The notes under the pieces are model-generated. The model saw only the letters and a program-made list of their open reading frames with translations. It did not search any database and had not been told where the DNA came from. From assembly GCA_963795935.1 (NCBI GenBank), contig CAWCJO010000002.1, positions 458,188 to 522,187 of the forward strand: a stretch of DNA of 64,000 bases. The letters run 5' to 3'. Origin of the DNA: JAICMB01 sp963795935 (lineage in GTDB: Bacteria; Acidobacteriota; Terriglobia; Bryobacterales; Bryobacteraceae). The position numbers were made by a program, and so were the translations under genes. The stretch's first letter is position 1. The number at the start of each line of letters is the position of its first letter. This document shows, piece by piece, positions 1 to 7,189 of this stretch.

Positions 1-56
1 GCGATATTATCGGGACGACATCGGCTTCCGCTGCGCCAAGGACCCGTAAAGTCCAA

Positions 57-109
57 AATGCAAAAATAAAAGCGCTCCCAGACTTACAAAAATGAGCCTG
101 GAAGCGCTT
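57..109 (-). terminator. intrinsic terminator of the PEP-CTERM gene
   Basis: Positions 70-86 and 93-109 pair over 17 positions, with wobble pairs but no true mismatch, around a 6-base loop. Read on the minus strand the stem is followed at once by TTATTTTT. It lies about 30 bases after the stop codon of the minus-strand PEP-CTERM gene, as expected for a rho-independent terminator. Confidence 0.85.
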
Positions 110-141
110 GAGAATGACTAGGTCGCGGTACCGGAATATGT

Positions 142-766
142 CTAGGACCGGCCAAAAAGCCGCTTACGCATCAGCAGCATGGATCCCAGACCGCCGCCAA
201 GAAGTGCAAAGGTGGCCGGCTCCGGAGTACCTGTCGTGACCGTGAAAACAGCCGGGGTACCCTCCAGACTAAAGTACGAGGAACCTCCGCATGCGGCTAC
301 TGCCGGGGCAAAATTGACCGTCAGGCCATCGCCGCTCGCGAAGTTGGTGTAAGTGGTGTTCGGACCATAGTAGTCCTGCGGGTCGGTCCCGCTCATTTGC
401 GATGCCGAGCAGTAGCTACTGCCGACGAACGTATAGAAGCAAATTCCATCGTCCTCAAAGCCCGAAATACCGGAACCGTTCAGGGATAGGGAGTAATGGG
501 GGTTGAACTGTTGTTGACTATGCCCACCAGAACGTCTTCTGAGTTCTCGTATGCGGTGGCATCGGTGATTGCAACCGAGAACGCTCCGGCTGCGGAATCC
601 GTGATGACGACGTTGCAGCCGGTTGCCGCTGCATCCGGCGAATGAGGAAAGGGGTTAGAGCCGCTGCCGGCCGGGCAAATGGTTCCCGCCATTAGCGCGC
701 TCCCCCTAAAAGTACCAGGTACAGCGACCGTCGCGCGATCACTCCCATGTTCGATCTAGCTTTCAT
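142..766 (-). pseudogene. PEP-CTERM sorting-domain protein, two frameshifts
   Basis: The start is the ATG at 764-766, six bases after a strong GAGGAGGA ribosome site (about 773-780). It begins a signal peptide (MKARSN... then SLYLVLLGG). The first frame stops after about 25 codons. The secretory sequence continues in a second frame (residues MAGTICPAG..., about 692-480), and the C-terminal part lies in the third frame (about 490-142), ending in the PEP-CTERM signature TPEPATFALLGGG, a hydrophobic stretch and RKR. Each junction is repaired by adding one base: one in the G5 run at about 702-706, one near 488-496. PEP-CTERM proteins are exported, processed by an exosortase and delivered to the envelope or exopolysaccharide. 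No exosortase lies in this window. The coding sequence between the lesions looks uneroded, so the lesions are recent or are sequence errors. Confidence 0.75.
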
Positions 767-1060
767 CTAAAATCCTCCTCTTGATGTGACATCTCCTCAA
801 TTTGTGACACTCCTCGATAAGATGCCTACCATGACAGAATCCATCGTACACCAAAACGTCTGATGGAGACTCGTCCAGTTATAAATTAATTTCACGTCAG
901 TCATTTTAGTTACTAAACTTGACTGAAACTGACAGTACAGTCAGTACCACTTACCAGCTTCAATGTGCAGTTCGGCGCCGGATCGTTTCAGGATGCGCGC
1001 AGGCAGCGGACGCCAGTGGGGGCGGGAGCCGGGGGCCGCCTCCGCCTTTAAAATGAAGAA
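767..1060. promoter_or_regulatory. structured AT-rich divergent intergenic region
   Basis: This is about 290 bases between the minus-strand PEP-CTERM gene and the plus-strand gene at 1061. It holds a hairpin at 897-926 (TCAGTCA and TTGACTGA as outer arms, TTTAG/CTAAA as inner arms, TTA loop). Directly after it, an 18-base near-perfect palindrome lies at 928-945 (ACTGACAGTACAGTCAGT). The unit TCAGTC/GACTGA occurs several times. The block is clearly more AT-rich than the surrounding genes. It may be an operator or a structured leader; no factor can be named. Confidence 0.4.
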
Positions 1061-1693
1061 TTGGCGTCACCACGCGTATTTCTCCTCTCTCCGGCTAATG
1101 CAGGCGGCGAGCGCGCCAGGATGGTCCTGAACGATCGCGCGCGGTTCGACCTCGCTGTCAAGCTGCGGTGCGAGGGGGCGCCTCTCGGTGAAGTTTACGC
1201 CTTTGTCAGTGGTCTCTATTTCCGGGGCAAGCTGGCTTATGCCCAGGCTTTCGCGGCGCCCCCGCCCGGCATCCCCGCCGCGCTTGTAATCACGCCGGGA
1301 AAAGGCCTTGTTCCACCGCAAACCGCCGTTACCATCGAGAGCTTGCGCGAGATCGCCGCCGTGCCCATCGACCTGGACGACCCGCGCTATCTCGCGCCTC
1401 TCGAACGCGACGCGCGTCTGCTCGACGAGGCAGCGGGTCCGGAGTGCCTGTACATTCTGCTCGGCAGTCTCGCCACGCCGAAATACATGGCGCCCCTTTT
1501 AAAGGCCTTCGGCGAGCGGCTGCTGTTTCCCTCCGAATTCGTCGGGCGCGGCGATATGAGCCGTGGCGGGCTGATGCTTCGCTGCGCACATCTCGGCGTG
1601 GAACTGAGCTACGCGCCGGCGCACAGCACCAAGCCTCATGGCGCGCGGCCGCCCAAGCTCCCGAAGTGGAGGGCCCCGGAGAAGGGCGGCTGA
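1061..1693 (+). CDS. hypothetical protein upstream of kinase
   Basis: A 210-residue soluble protein starting at a TTG; no in-frame ATG lies nearby. It begins MASPRVFLLSPANAGGERA and has no signal peptide or membrane segment. It carries regularly spaced hydrophobic strands and a conserved-looking C-terminal block (GERLLFPSEFVGRGDMSRGG, then ...SYAPAHSTK). I do not recognise the family well enough to name a function. The stop codon lies 11 bases before the likely ATG of the P-loop kinase at 1705, so the two are probably co-transcribed and functionally linked. The codon bias is that of the neighbouring genes and a second reading frame across its 3' half is weaker, so I consider it a real gene. 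Confidence 0.7.
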   Translation: MASPRVFLLSPANAGGERARMVLNDRARFDLAVKLRCEGAPLGEVYAFVSGLYFRGKLAYAQAFAAPPPGIPAALVITPGKGLVPPQTAVTIESLREIAAVPIDLDDPRYLAPLERDARLLDEAAGPECLYILLGSLATPKYMAPLLKAFGERLLFPSEFVGRGDMSRGGLMLRCAHLGVELSYAPAHSTKPHGARPPKLPKWRAPEKGG

Positions 1694-1704
1694 GTCGCGT
1701 GGAA

Positions 1705-2163
1705 ATGCTGCTCCTGATCGGCATTCCGGGTTCCGGAAAAACGACTTTTTGCCGCGAGCGCTTCTTTGAAACGCACGTTCGCATCAGTCTGGACATGCTC
1801 GGGACGCGGGCGCGTGAAACGATCCTGGTCGGAGCGTGCCTGGCGGTGAAGCAGGCCTTCGTGGTGGACAACACCAACGTGCTCGCGGCGGAGCGCGCGG
1901 CCTATATTGCGCGCGCCAAAGCCGCCGGATTCCGGGTTGCCGGATATTACTTTCGGACCGGAGTGCGCGCGGCGATCGCCCGCAATAAGAAGCGCAATGA
2001 CAAAAAGGCGTTGGCCGTACCGGCCATCCTGCGCAGCTACAAGCGGCTGGAGCCTCCCTTGCCGCGCGAGGGCTTCGATGCGCTCTATGCGGTGGCGCTA
2101 GACGCGGAGAATCGTTTTACCGTAAGCGATTGGACCGCGTCCGATTCAATTGAAAAGCCATAG
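1705..2163 (+). CDS. P-loop AAA/polynucleotide-kinase-like ATPase
   Basis: A 152-residue protein that opens directly with a Walker A motif, MLLLIGIPGSGKTTFC. It then has RISLDMLGTRARE, and a VVDNTN strand with a Walker-B-like Asp at about residues 54-56. The layout matches small PNK-like kinases (AAA_33, zeta-toxin/PNK superfamily), which transfer the ATP gamma phosphate to a nucleic acid or small-molecule hydroxyl. The substrate cannot be told from sequence. The frame is open further upstream, but that part overlaps the preceding gene and has no family character, so I chose the ATG at 1705; a GTG at 1699 is the alternative. It lies 11 bases after the hypothetical gene at 1061 and converges with the membrane protein gene, whose end it overlaps. 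Confidence 0.75.
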   Translation: MLLLIGIPGSGKTTFCRERFFETHVRISLDMLGTRARETILVGACLAVKQAFVVDNTNVLAAERAAYIARAKAAGFRVAGYYFRTGVRAAIARNKKRNDKKALAVPAILRSYKRLEPPLPREGFDALYAVALDAENRFTVSDWTASDSIEKP

Positions 2164-3018
2164 GCCGCGCCGGACGTAGGCGCCCGTAAGCAGATACAGA
2201 ATCGCCAACGCCGCCCCATAAAGCAGGAGCGCATTTACCGCGCGCGCCGGGATGCGAGATTGCCGCTCATAGGCGACCAGGGCCGTGAGCGCGAACGGGA
2301 TAAAACCGATGTATCCGGGCAGCGGCATTTGAAAAAGATGCGGAGCGCGCGGCAGGATCATGTACTCCCAATGCGTGCGCGCCGGGAAATTCAGCAGCTC
2401 CCAGAAGAATCCCGCTAGCAGGCCGCTTCCCGCGAGGGCCGCTGCAAAACGGCCCGGCCGCGGGCAGGGCCGCGCGTGCGTGAAGGGCAGCAATACAAAC
2501 GCGGGCGCCAGCCAAATCCCCTGATTGAACCAGAAGACGCGATTAAACAACGGAATCGCCGCGAGGACTAGGCCGCACAGGATTGAAAGCCATTTCCAAC
2601 GCCGGAACGCGCGCGAGAACGCGGCCGGCAGACAGAATTCGCCGCCGATCATCCAATACGATTCCACCATGATGGGAATCACGGTCGCGAACGATATGAA
2701 CCCGAACAGTACCTGCGCGTGCAGGTTGTCGATCCCGCCGCGGTAGCGCCATTGCGGCGATGCCAAGTTGAGGAGCTCAAAGAGCAGCCAGAACAGCGTG
2801 GAAATGGGGATCGTAATCCCGAGAAATGCGCCGGACCGCCCGCGCCATAGCGATAGCCCGTGGCGGCGTTCGTTGAATGCGTCGACGATGAGCAGAAGCC
2901 CCCACCAAAAAATGGCGTAGGTGTAATCCGCGAGCGGCGGCGCGTAGCCCACTGTGGCGCAGGCCCCGGCCACAAGAAGCAGGACTCCCGCGATCACCCG
3001 CACTCGCGCGGGCTTCAC
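2146..3018 (-). CDS. multi-pass membrane protein, unknown function
   Basis: A 290-residue protein with about eight hydrophobic segments: residues 8-25, 33-48, 63-85, 103-122, 143-160, 166-182, 195-212 and the C-terminal 250-285 region. Trp, Phe and aromatic pairs are frequent at the membrane borders. I see no motif pointing to an enzyme or a transporter family. Its ATG overlaps the stop codon of the upstream pseudopilin-like gene (ATGA), so it is the last gene of the pilus/secretion operon. That position suggests an accessory membrane role, which is inference only. Confidence 0.7.
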   Translation of the reverse strand: MKPARVRVIAGVLLLVAGACATVGYAPPLADYTYAIFWWGLLLIVDAFNERRHGLSLWRGRSGAFLGITIPISTLFWLLFELLNLASPQWRYRGGIDNLHAQVLFGFISFATVIPIMVESYWMIGGEFCLPAAFSRAFRRWKWLSILCGLVLAAIPLFNRVFWFNQGIWLAPAFVLLPFTHARPCPRPGRFAAALAGSGLLAGFFWELLNFPARTHWEYMILPRAPHLFQMPLPGYIGFIPFALTALVAYERQSRIPARAVNALLLYGAALAILYLLTGAYVRRGLWLFN

Positions 3019-4415
3019 TGGTTGGGCTGAGGAGGAGGCGGAGGAGTCGGCGCGGTCGGGGTGGCGCCGGTTGAACCAGGCGTTGAGCCAAACATTGAAC
3101 CATTCGATAAACCGCCCGCCTGCGGCGCCTGCGAATTCTGAGCCGCGGCCGCCGCTCCCACGACGGTCTTATCTTTTTTCGGATCGTAGATAAATTCCCA
3201 CTCGCGGTACTTGGAACGCTCGTTGATCTCCATGATCCCCGATCCTTTCAGTGCGGCCGGAACACCGAAGCCCGCTATTCCGGCGCCCATACCGCCCTGC
3301 TGCCCCGGATTGGCGAAGGAGCTTTGATTCGCCGATCCGCCGAAAATTTGATTCTGGACCGCCGTGATCGCGGCATTCGATCCAGCGCCGAATCCGCCGC
3401 CGGGCCCCGCAACGTTCGAGACCGGATTAGGCTGGCCGGGTGAAAATCCTGGCGGCAGACCCTGCATCGGCGCGCCGCCCTGGACTGGATACGGTTGAGC
3501 GGGCTGCTGTCCAGGCCAGGTTTGCGCCGGCTGTCCGGGAAACTGCTGTCCGGGGGATTGCTGACCGGGAAACTGCTGACCGGGAAACTGCTGGCCAGGG
3601 AACTGCCCTGGCTGAACGACGCCCGGGGGAAGACCCGTGGCCGGGACACCACCCGCCGTGGCGCCTGGATATACCGGCGGATACGGCTGGCCGGGGAACT
3701 GCCCCGGCTGAACGGCTCCCGGCGGGAAACCCGTGGGCGAAACAGCGCCCGCCGTAGTTCCTGGATATACCGGCGGATACTGCTGGCCTGGCATCGGCGG
3801 CAGCGAATTGGCGGATGGATAGGCGCCCGGCTGCGATGGATCGCCCCCGTTCAGCGGCGGACCGGCGGTTGCACCCATGGGCGGCAGGGCGCCCGCCATT
3901 TTGTCGCTCGGGCGCTGCACTTTCGCAAAGTTGATGGGTCCCGCGGGAGCATTCGGGTCGTTATTCGGATCGCTCGAATCGCTCGCGCCAGTGGGACTCG
4001 CCGGATTCGAGGCCTCTTGATTATTGCCGCTGCTATTGCCGTTGCCGGCCAGCGGATTGCTATTTTGCTGCGGCACAAGCGAATCCGTCAATATCCCGGT
4101 GGGACCGACATGAACGGGCCGCCAGTCGTCCTTGCCCGTCAGCGGATCGACATAGCGATGCCGCAGATAGCGCTTGTTGTTGAAACTTTCCAGATCCTCG
4201 ATCTTGGTCGGATACCGCTTATTGGCGCGCACGAAAAGCTGGATGGCGCGCTGATATTGCAACCCGCGGTCGACCGCCAACTCCTCGCGGTTGCGCTGCG
4301 TTTCAAACGCAATTCGCGGCACTTCCATGTAGAGTGAAATGGCAATGCCGGCGGCCAGAAGAAACACCAGCAGAAGAGCGAATCCATCTTCTTGGCGCGG
4401 ACGGCGGCCGCTCAT
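3015..4415 (-). CDS. pseudopilin-like protein with Pro/Gln/Gly repeat tail
   Basis: A 466-residue protein. The N-terminus (RQEDGFALLLVFLLAAGIAI) resembles a type IV prepilin/GspG-type leader, with a Gly-Phe cleavage site followed by a hydrophobic helix, but it lacks the usual Glu five residues after cleavage. Residues 35-105 (RNREELAVDRGLQYQRAI..., KRYPTKIEDLE, YVDPLTGKDDW) match the pseudopilin-like module found in acidobacterial secretion loci. The remaining two thirds is low-complexity and rich in Pro, Gln and Gly, with tandem repeats (see the repeat entry), and the protein ends in a PPPPPQPNQ-like tail. It overlaps both neighbours by 4 bases. It occupies the position where a secretin is often found but shows no secretin domain. 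It probably acts in or on the periplasmic part of the pilus/secretion machine. Confidence 0.65.
   Translation of the reverse strand: MSGRRPRQEDGFALLLVFLLAAGIAISLYMEVPRIAFETQRNREELAVDRGLQYQRAIQLFVRANKRYPTKIEDLESFNNKRYLRHRYVDPLTGKDDWRPVHVGPTGILTDSLVPQQNSNPLAGNGNSSGNNQEASNPASPTGASDSSDPNNDPNAPAGPINFAKVQRPSDKMAGALPPMGATAGPPLNGGDPSQPGAYPSANSLPPMPGQQYPPVYPGTTAGAVSPTGFPPGAVQPGQFPGQPYPPVYPGATAGGVPATGLPPGVVQPGQFPGQQFPGQQFPGQQSPGQQFPGQPAQTWPGQQPAQPYPVQGGAPMQGLPPGFSPGQPNPVSNVAGPGGGFGAGSNAAITAVQNQIFGGSANQSSFANPGQQGGMGAGIAGFGVPAALKGSGIMEINERSKYREWEFIYDPKKDKTVVGAAAAAQNSQAPQAGGLSNGSMFGSTPGSTGATPTAPTPPPPPQPNQ
3480..3800 (-). repeat. tandem repeats in pseudopilin-like protein
   Basis: Two scales of repeat are visible. 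Four to five 15-base units encode Gln-Gln-Phe-Pro-Gly (about 3535-3605). Next to them, two longer units of about 33 residues each (about 3600-3700 and 3698-3800) begin YPPVYPG and end VQPGQFPGQ. The two long copies differ mostly by conservative changes. Such tracts are prone to copy-number change by slippage. Confidence 0.8.
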
Positions 4416-5143
4416 CCCGTAATCTCCTCGACCAACGGCAATGTTTGCTGGTGATTCTCAAACTGCGTGTCTTCGACCACCGCGGAATTGATCCCGATCC
4501 GCACGATCTTGTAGCGGCTCTTGATGAGCTGCCCTTCGCTGGCCACGATAATATCGTCGCCGTCCAGGAAAAAGGCGCGCTTTACGCCCGCCTTGGTCTG
4601 GTTCACGAAGCCATAAAACTTCAACGGAATGGGGGGCGCGGGCGCGACCGCCCCTTTCGCAACCTCGACTTTAGAAGGCGGCAGTTTCGGGCCGATGAAC
4701 CGCCATTTGGGCAGTATCGGGGCCGGCTCCTTTACAGCTATGCCGGCGGTGGCCGGCGCGGGGCCGCCCTGCCCGAAATCGAAGATCGACCGCGTGCCGC
4801 TATCGGCCTTGACGGATTTCAGTTTCGCGAGCAGATCCAGGTGCAGCGTGGGGTCCACGGTATTGCGATCGATATCGGCGTACTTGCTGGGCTTCAGCGA
4901 TGGCCTGAACTCCTCCACGGCGCGGAAACTACGTCCGGATCGAGTGGAAGCCCGGCTGCTGCGCGAGATTTCGCGCGTGGGAATGCGGGAGTCCGACAGC
5001 GGCGCCGCCCCCGGCCGGATGGAGGCCGCCGTCTGGGAGCCGCTGCCGCTCGAAAAGTAAAAATACGCCGCCACCGCCAGCAGCGCGGCTAGAATCGCAA
5101 TTTTCTTCGGCTCGGCCCCGATCCCCGCGGGCTTCAAGTTCAT
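4412..5143 (-). CDS. PilP/GspC-like pilus assembly protein
   Basis: A 243-residue protein with a short cytoplasmic N-terminus, one membrane segment (about residues 13-31, IAILAALLAVAAYFYF) and a low-complexity Ser/Arg-rich periplasmic linker. The C-terminal beta domain spans about 165-240 (PLKFYGFVNQTKAGVKRAFF, VASEGQLIKSRYKIVRI). This matches the layout of PilP/GspC-type inner-membrane proteins that link PilN/PilO to the outer-membrane secretin. It starts inside the last codons of pilO and overlaps the following gene by 4 bases. PilP is normally a lipoprotein, but here the anchor is a transmembrane helix, which is closer to GspC. Confidence 0.7.
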   Translation of the reverse strand: MNLKPAGIGAEPKKIAILAALLAVAAYFYFSSGSGSQTAASIRPGAAPLSDSRIPTREISRSSRASTRSGRSFRAVEEFRPSLKPSKYADIDRNTVDPTLHLDLLAKLKSVKADSGTRSIFDFGQGGPAPATAGIAVKEPAPILPKWRFIGPKLPPSKVEVAKGAVAPAPPIPLKFYGFVNQTKAGVKRAFFLDGDDIIVASEGQLIKSRYKIVRIGINSAVVEDTQFENHQQTLPLVEEITG

Positions 5144-5721
5144 GGCGTTGCGGCGTCCTCCCTGACATAGGTTTGGAGCTTCAACGTAATGTTCAGGAGT
5201 CCGCTCGTCTGCGGCGTCGCCTGCAAGCTTTCGACGATCAAAAGGCGCTGCGATTTGTCGAGCTCGTTTACGAAATGGAGCAGGTCCGGATACTTACCCT
5301 CCAGATTCTGCGAGATCGTCATCATATCCAGCGTATCGCTGCCCTCGATCGGCTCCAGGTTATAGGAGCTCTCTTTCGGCTTCATCTGCGCGTTTTTTGC
5401 CAGATCGATCAACTCCGCGAGCACGGTCGAGTAGGCCGTGTTGCTGGGCAGGAAATATTGCGACAAGAAGCGGTCGCCTTCCTGACGGCCAGCTTGAATC
5501 TTCGTGACCATGACGCGCGTGCGGTCGAGCACGGCCCTCTTCTGACGTAGTTCGCCCGTGAGGTTCAGAACTTGCGCGCGCAGCTCCTCGGGCGAGCCGC
5601 CGGGCGGCCGGATGACGAAATAAAAAGCGGCCAGGTTCACCGCCACGAGGCCGCCAACAACAATTCTGGCAATTCCCGCCGGCCCTTGCGCGTAGGACTT
5701 AAAGTTAAAGCTTCTGCGCAT
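5140..5721 (-). CDS. pilO: type IV pilus inner membrane protein PilO
   Basis: A 193-residue protein with a short cytoplasmic N-terminus, one membrane helix at about residues 17-37 and a coiled-coil segment at about 45-80 (ELRAQVLNLTGELRQKRAVLD). A ferredoxin-like periplasmic domain follows (FLPSNTAYSTVLAELIDLAKNA, TLKLQTYV). Length and layout are those of PilO/GspM, which forms heterodimers with PilN in the inner-membrane alignment complex. Its start overlaps the end of pilN by 17 bases and its end overlaps the PilP-like gene by 4 bases, so translation is probably coupled. Confidence 0.85.
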   Translation of the reverse strand: MRRSFNFKSYAQGPAGIARIVVGGLVAVNLAAFYFVIRPPGGSPEELRAQVLNLTGELRQKRAVLDRTRVMVTKIQAGRQEGDRFLSQYFLPSNTAYSTVLAELIDLAKNAQMKPKESSYNLEPIEGSDTLDMMTISQNLEGKYPDLLHFVNELDKSQRLLIVESLQATPQTSGLLNITLKLQTYVREDAATP

Positions 5722-6280
5722 AGCTCACCGTCAGGCGGTAACGCAGAAAGGGTTCTGTCTGCGATGGCGGCAGCCCCGTCATGAGCTGCTCGCCCGAAAA
5801 TTGCGGCGATGTTTCCAGCCGTTTTACCAGTTCCAACACCGGCCCAGGCTCTTTGGCCGCCACGGTCATGTCCAGCCACACGTGGCTGTGCGCGTCCACT
5901 TGCGGCAGGCGCACGGTAATGAGACGGACCTCCGCGGGCATCACTTTTTCGAGGTCCGCGAACAGCTTGGTCCAACTGATAGCCTTGTGCTCGATGAGAA
6001 GATTCAGGAACAGGCTGCGCTCCAGCACTTCGGCGTTGGCGGGCTGGCCGAGCGTCACGTCGAGCTTCGCCTGCTCCGCCGCGATTTTGCGCGCTTGCCC
6101 ATTCAACCGCTCCAGCAGGAGGCGCGTATCGGCCGCCTGATTGCGCTCCGACCGGATGAGCATGCCTTGCAGCGCGAGCGTGAACAGCAGCAGGATGCCG
6201 ATCGCGCCCGTTCCCAAAACGATCGGCCGGTCGCGCCGGAACGGCTCGGTTGCAAGATTGACTGGGATGCGGATCGCCAT
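5705..6280 (-). CDS. pilN: type IV pilus inner membrane protein PilN
   Basis: A 191-residue protein from the ATG at 6280. It starts MAIRIPVNLATEPFRRDR, which contains the conserved INLA/F-type N-terminal motif by which PilN docks into PilM. One membrane helix follows (about 21-40), then a coiled coil (about 45-75) and a periplasmic domain. The open frame continues upstream, but that part lies inside pilM and has no family character, so the start was set at the NLATEP motif. It sits 17 bases after the pilM stop and overlaps pilO. Confidence 0.85.
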   Translation of the reverse strand: MAIRIPVNLATEPFRRDRPIVLGTGAIGILLLFTLALQGMLIRSERNQAADTRLLLERLNGQARKIAAEQAKLDVTLGQPANAEVLERSLFLNLLIEHKAISWTKLFADLEKVMPAEVRLITVRLPQVDAHSHVWLDMTVAAKEPGPVLELVKRLETSPQFSGEQLMTGLPPSQTEPFLRYRLTVSYAQKL

Positions 6281-6297
6281 GTCTATCCCTCGATCGG

Positions 6298-7179
6298 TTA
6301 GCCCTCGGCCGCTTCGAGATAGCCGAGCAGACCGGCGTCGTTCTGCGCCGGCGCGCCCAAGCGCATTCTTAACGGCTCGACAGCCGCGCCCCATTGCGCG
6401 TGCCACTCCCGCGCCAGATCCTGGCTATCCGCGCCGAAGCCGCACAGAACCAGCCGTTCGGCTTTCGCCGACAGCTCGTCTTCGACATAAATGAACGTCG
6501 GGTGCAGCACCGACTCCATCTCATCCCGCGACGCCGCGTCCATCTCGATGGAGCGCGAGAGCTTCAAAGTGCCGCCATCGAGCACCATGGCCGTCAAGGT
6601 TCTCCCGCTCAGCTTGGCCACGATAGTGAATCCGCGCGCATTGATCGCGTTCAGCGCCGCGAGCGAGGAAGTCGTCACATACCCGGGCTGCAAAGCGGCC
6701 GCCCGAAACGGAGCTTCGTACCGCGAAACGATCTCGCGAGCCATGATGGCCACTACCACGTCGATTTTGCCCTTCGACGCGCGCGGCTGCGCGTAATAGC
6801 CGATCACGGCCGTTTCAATGTCGAACGGTACGCTCTTTTTCATGCGGAACCGCACCAGCGCCTGTTGTTCGTCCGCCCCGGCTGGGAAGGAATTGAAATC
6901 GAGGACGGCGACGCGGGCGCAGTAATCCGGCAGGATCAAGGCCGCGCGGCGCTTCTTTCCATCATGCGGAACAATCCTGTCGATAGCCGCCTTTAAAGCA
7001 TCGGCATTCTGGATATTGTCGTGGACCGGGGAGATTTTTAGCACGGGTCCTTCAAAGGGCTCGAAACCGCGTTGTTGATTTGTGCCTAGGCGGGCAAAGG
7101 CAATGCCCGGCTCCGACAACTCGAAGGCGTGCGATGGCGGCGGGTCTTGCAGCAATTTTGCGAAGGGGATGGTCATCAC
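6298..7179 (-). CDS. pilM: type IV pilus assembly ATPase-like protein PilM
   Basis: A 293-residue actin-fold protein: an N-terminal segment with ALILPDYCARVAVLDF, the RFRMKKSVPFDIE block typical of PilM (about residues 112-125), a central region with MVLDGGTLKLSRSIEM, and a C-terminal LVLCGFG nucleotide-loop strand. PilM is the cytoplasmic component that binds the N-terminus of PilN. It is slightly shorter than Proteobacterial PilM (about 350 residues). It lies 10 bases after pilB. Confidence 0.8.
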   Translation of the reverse strand: MMTIPFAKLLQDPPPSHAFELSEPGIAFARLGTNQQRGFEPFEGPVLKISPVHDNIQNADALKAAIDRIVPHDGKKRRAALILPDYCARVAVLDFNSFPAGADEQQALVRFRMKKSVPFDIETAVIGYYAQPRASKGKIDVVVAIMAREIVSRYEAPFRAAALQPGYVTTSSLAALNAINARGFTIVAKLSGRTLTAMVLDGGTLKLSRSIEMDAASRDEMESVLHPTFIYVEDELSAKAERLVLCGFGADSQDLAREWHAQWGAAVEPLRMRLGAPAQNDAGLLGYLEAAEG

Positions 7180-7189
7180 GCCCTACTCA

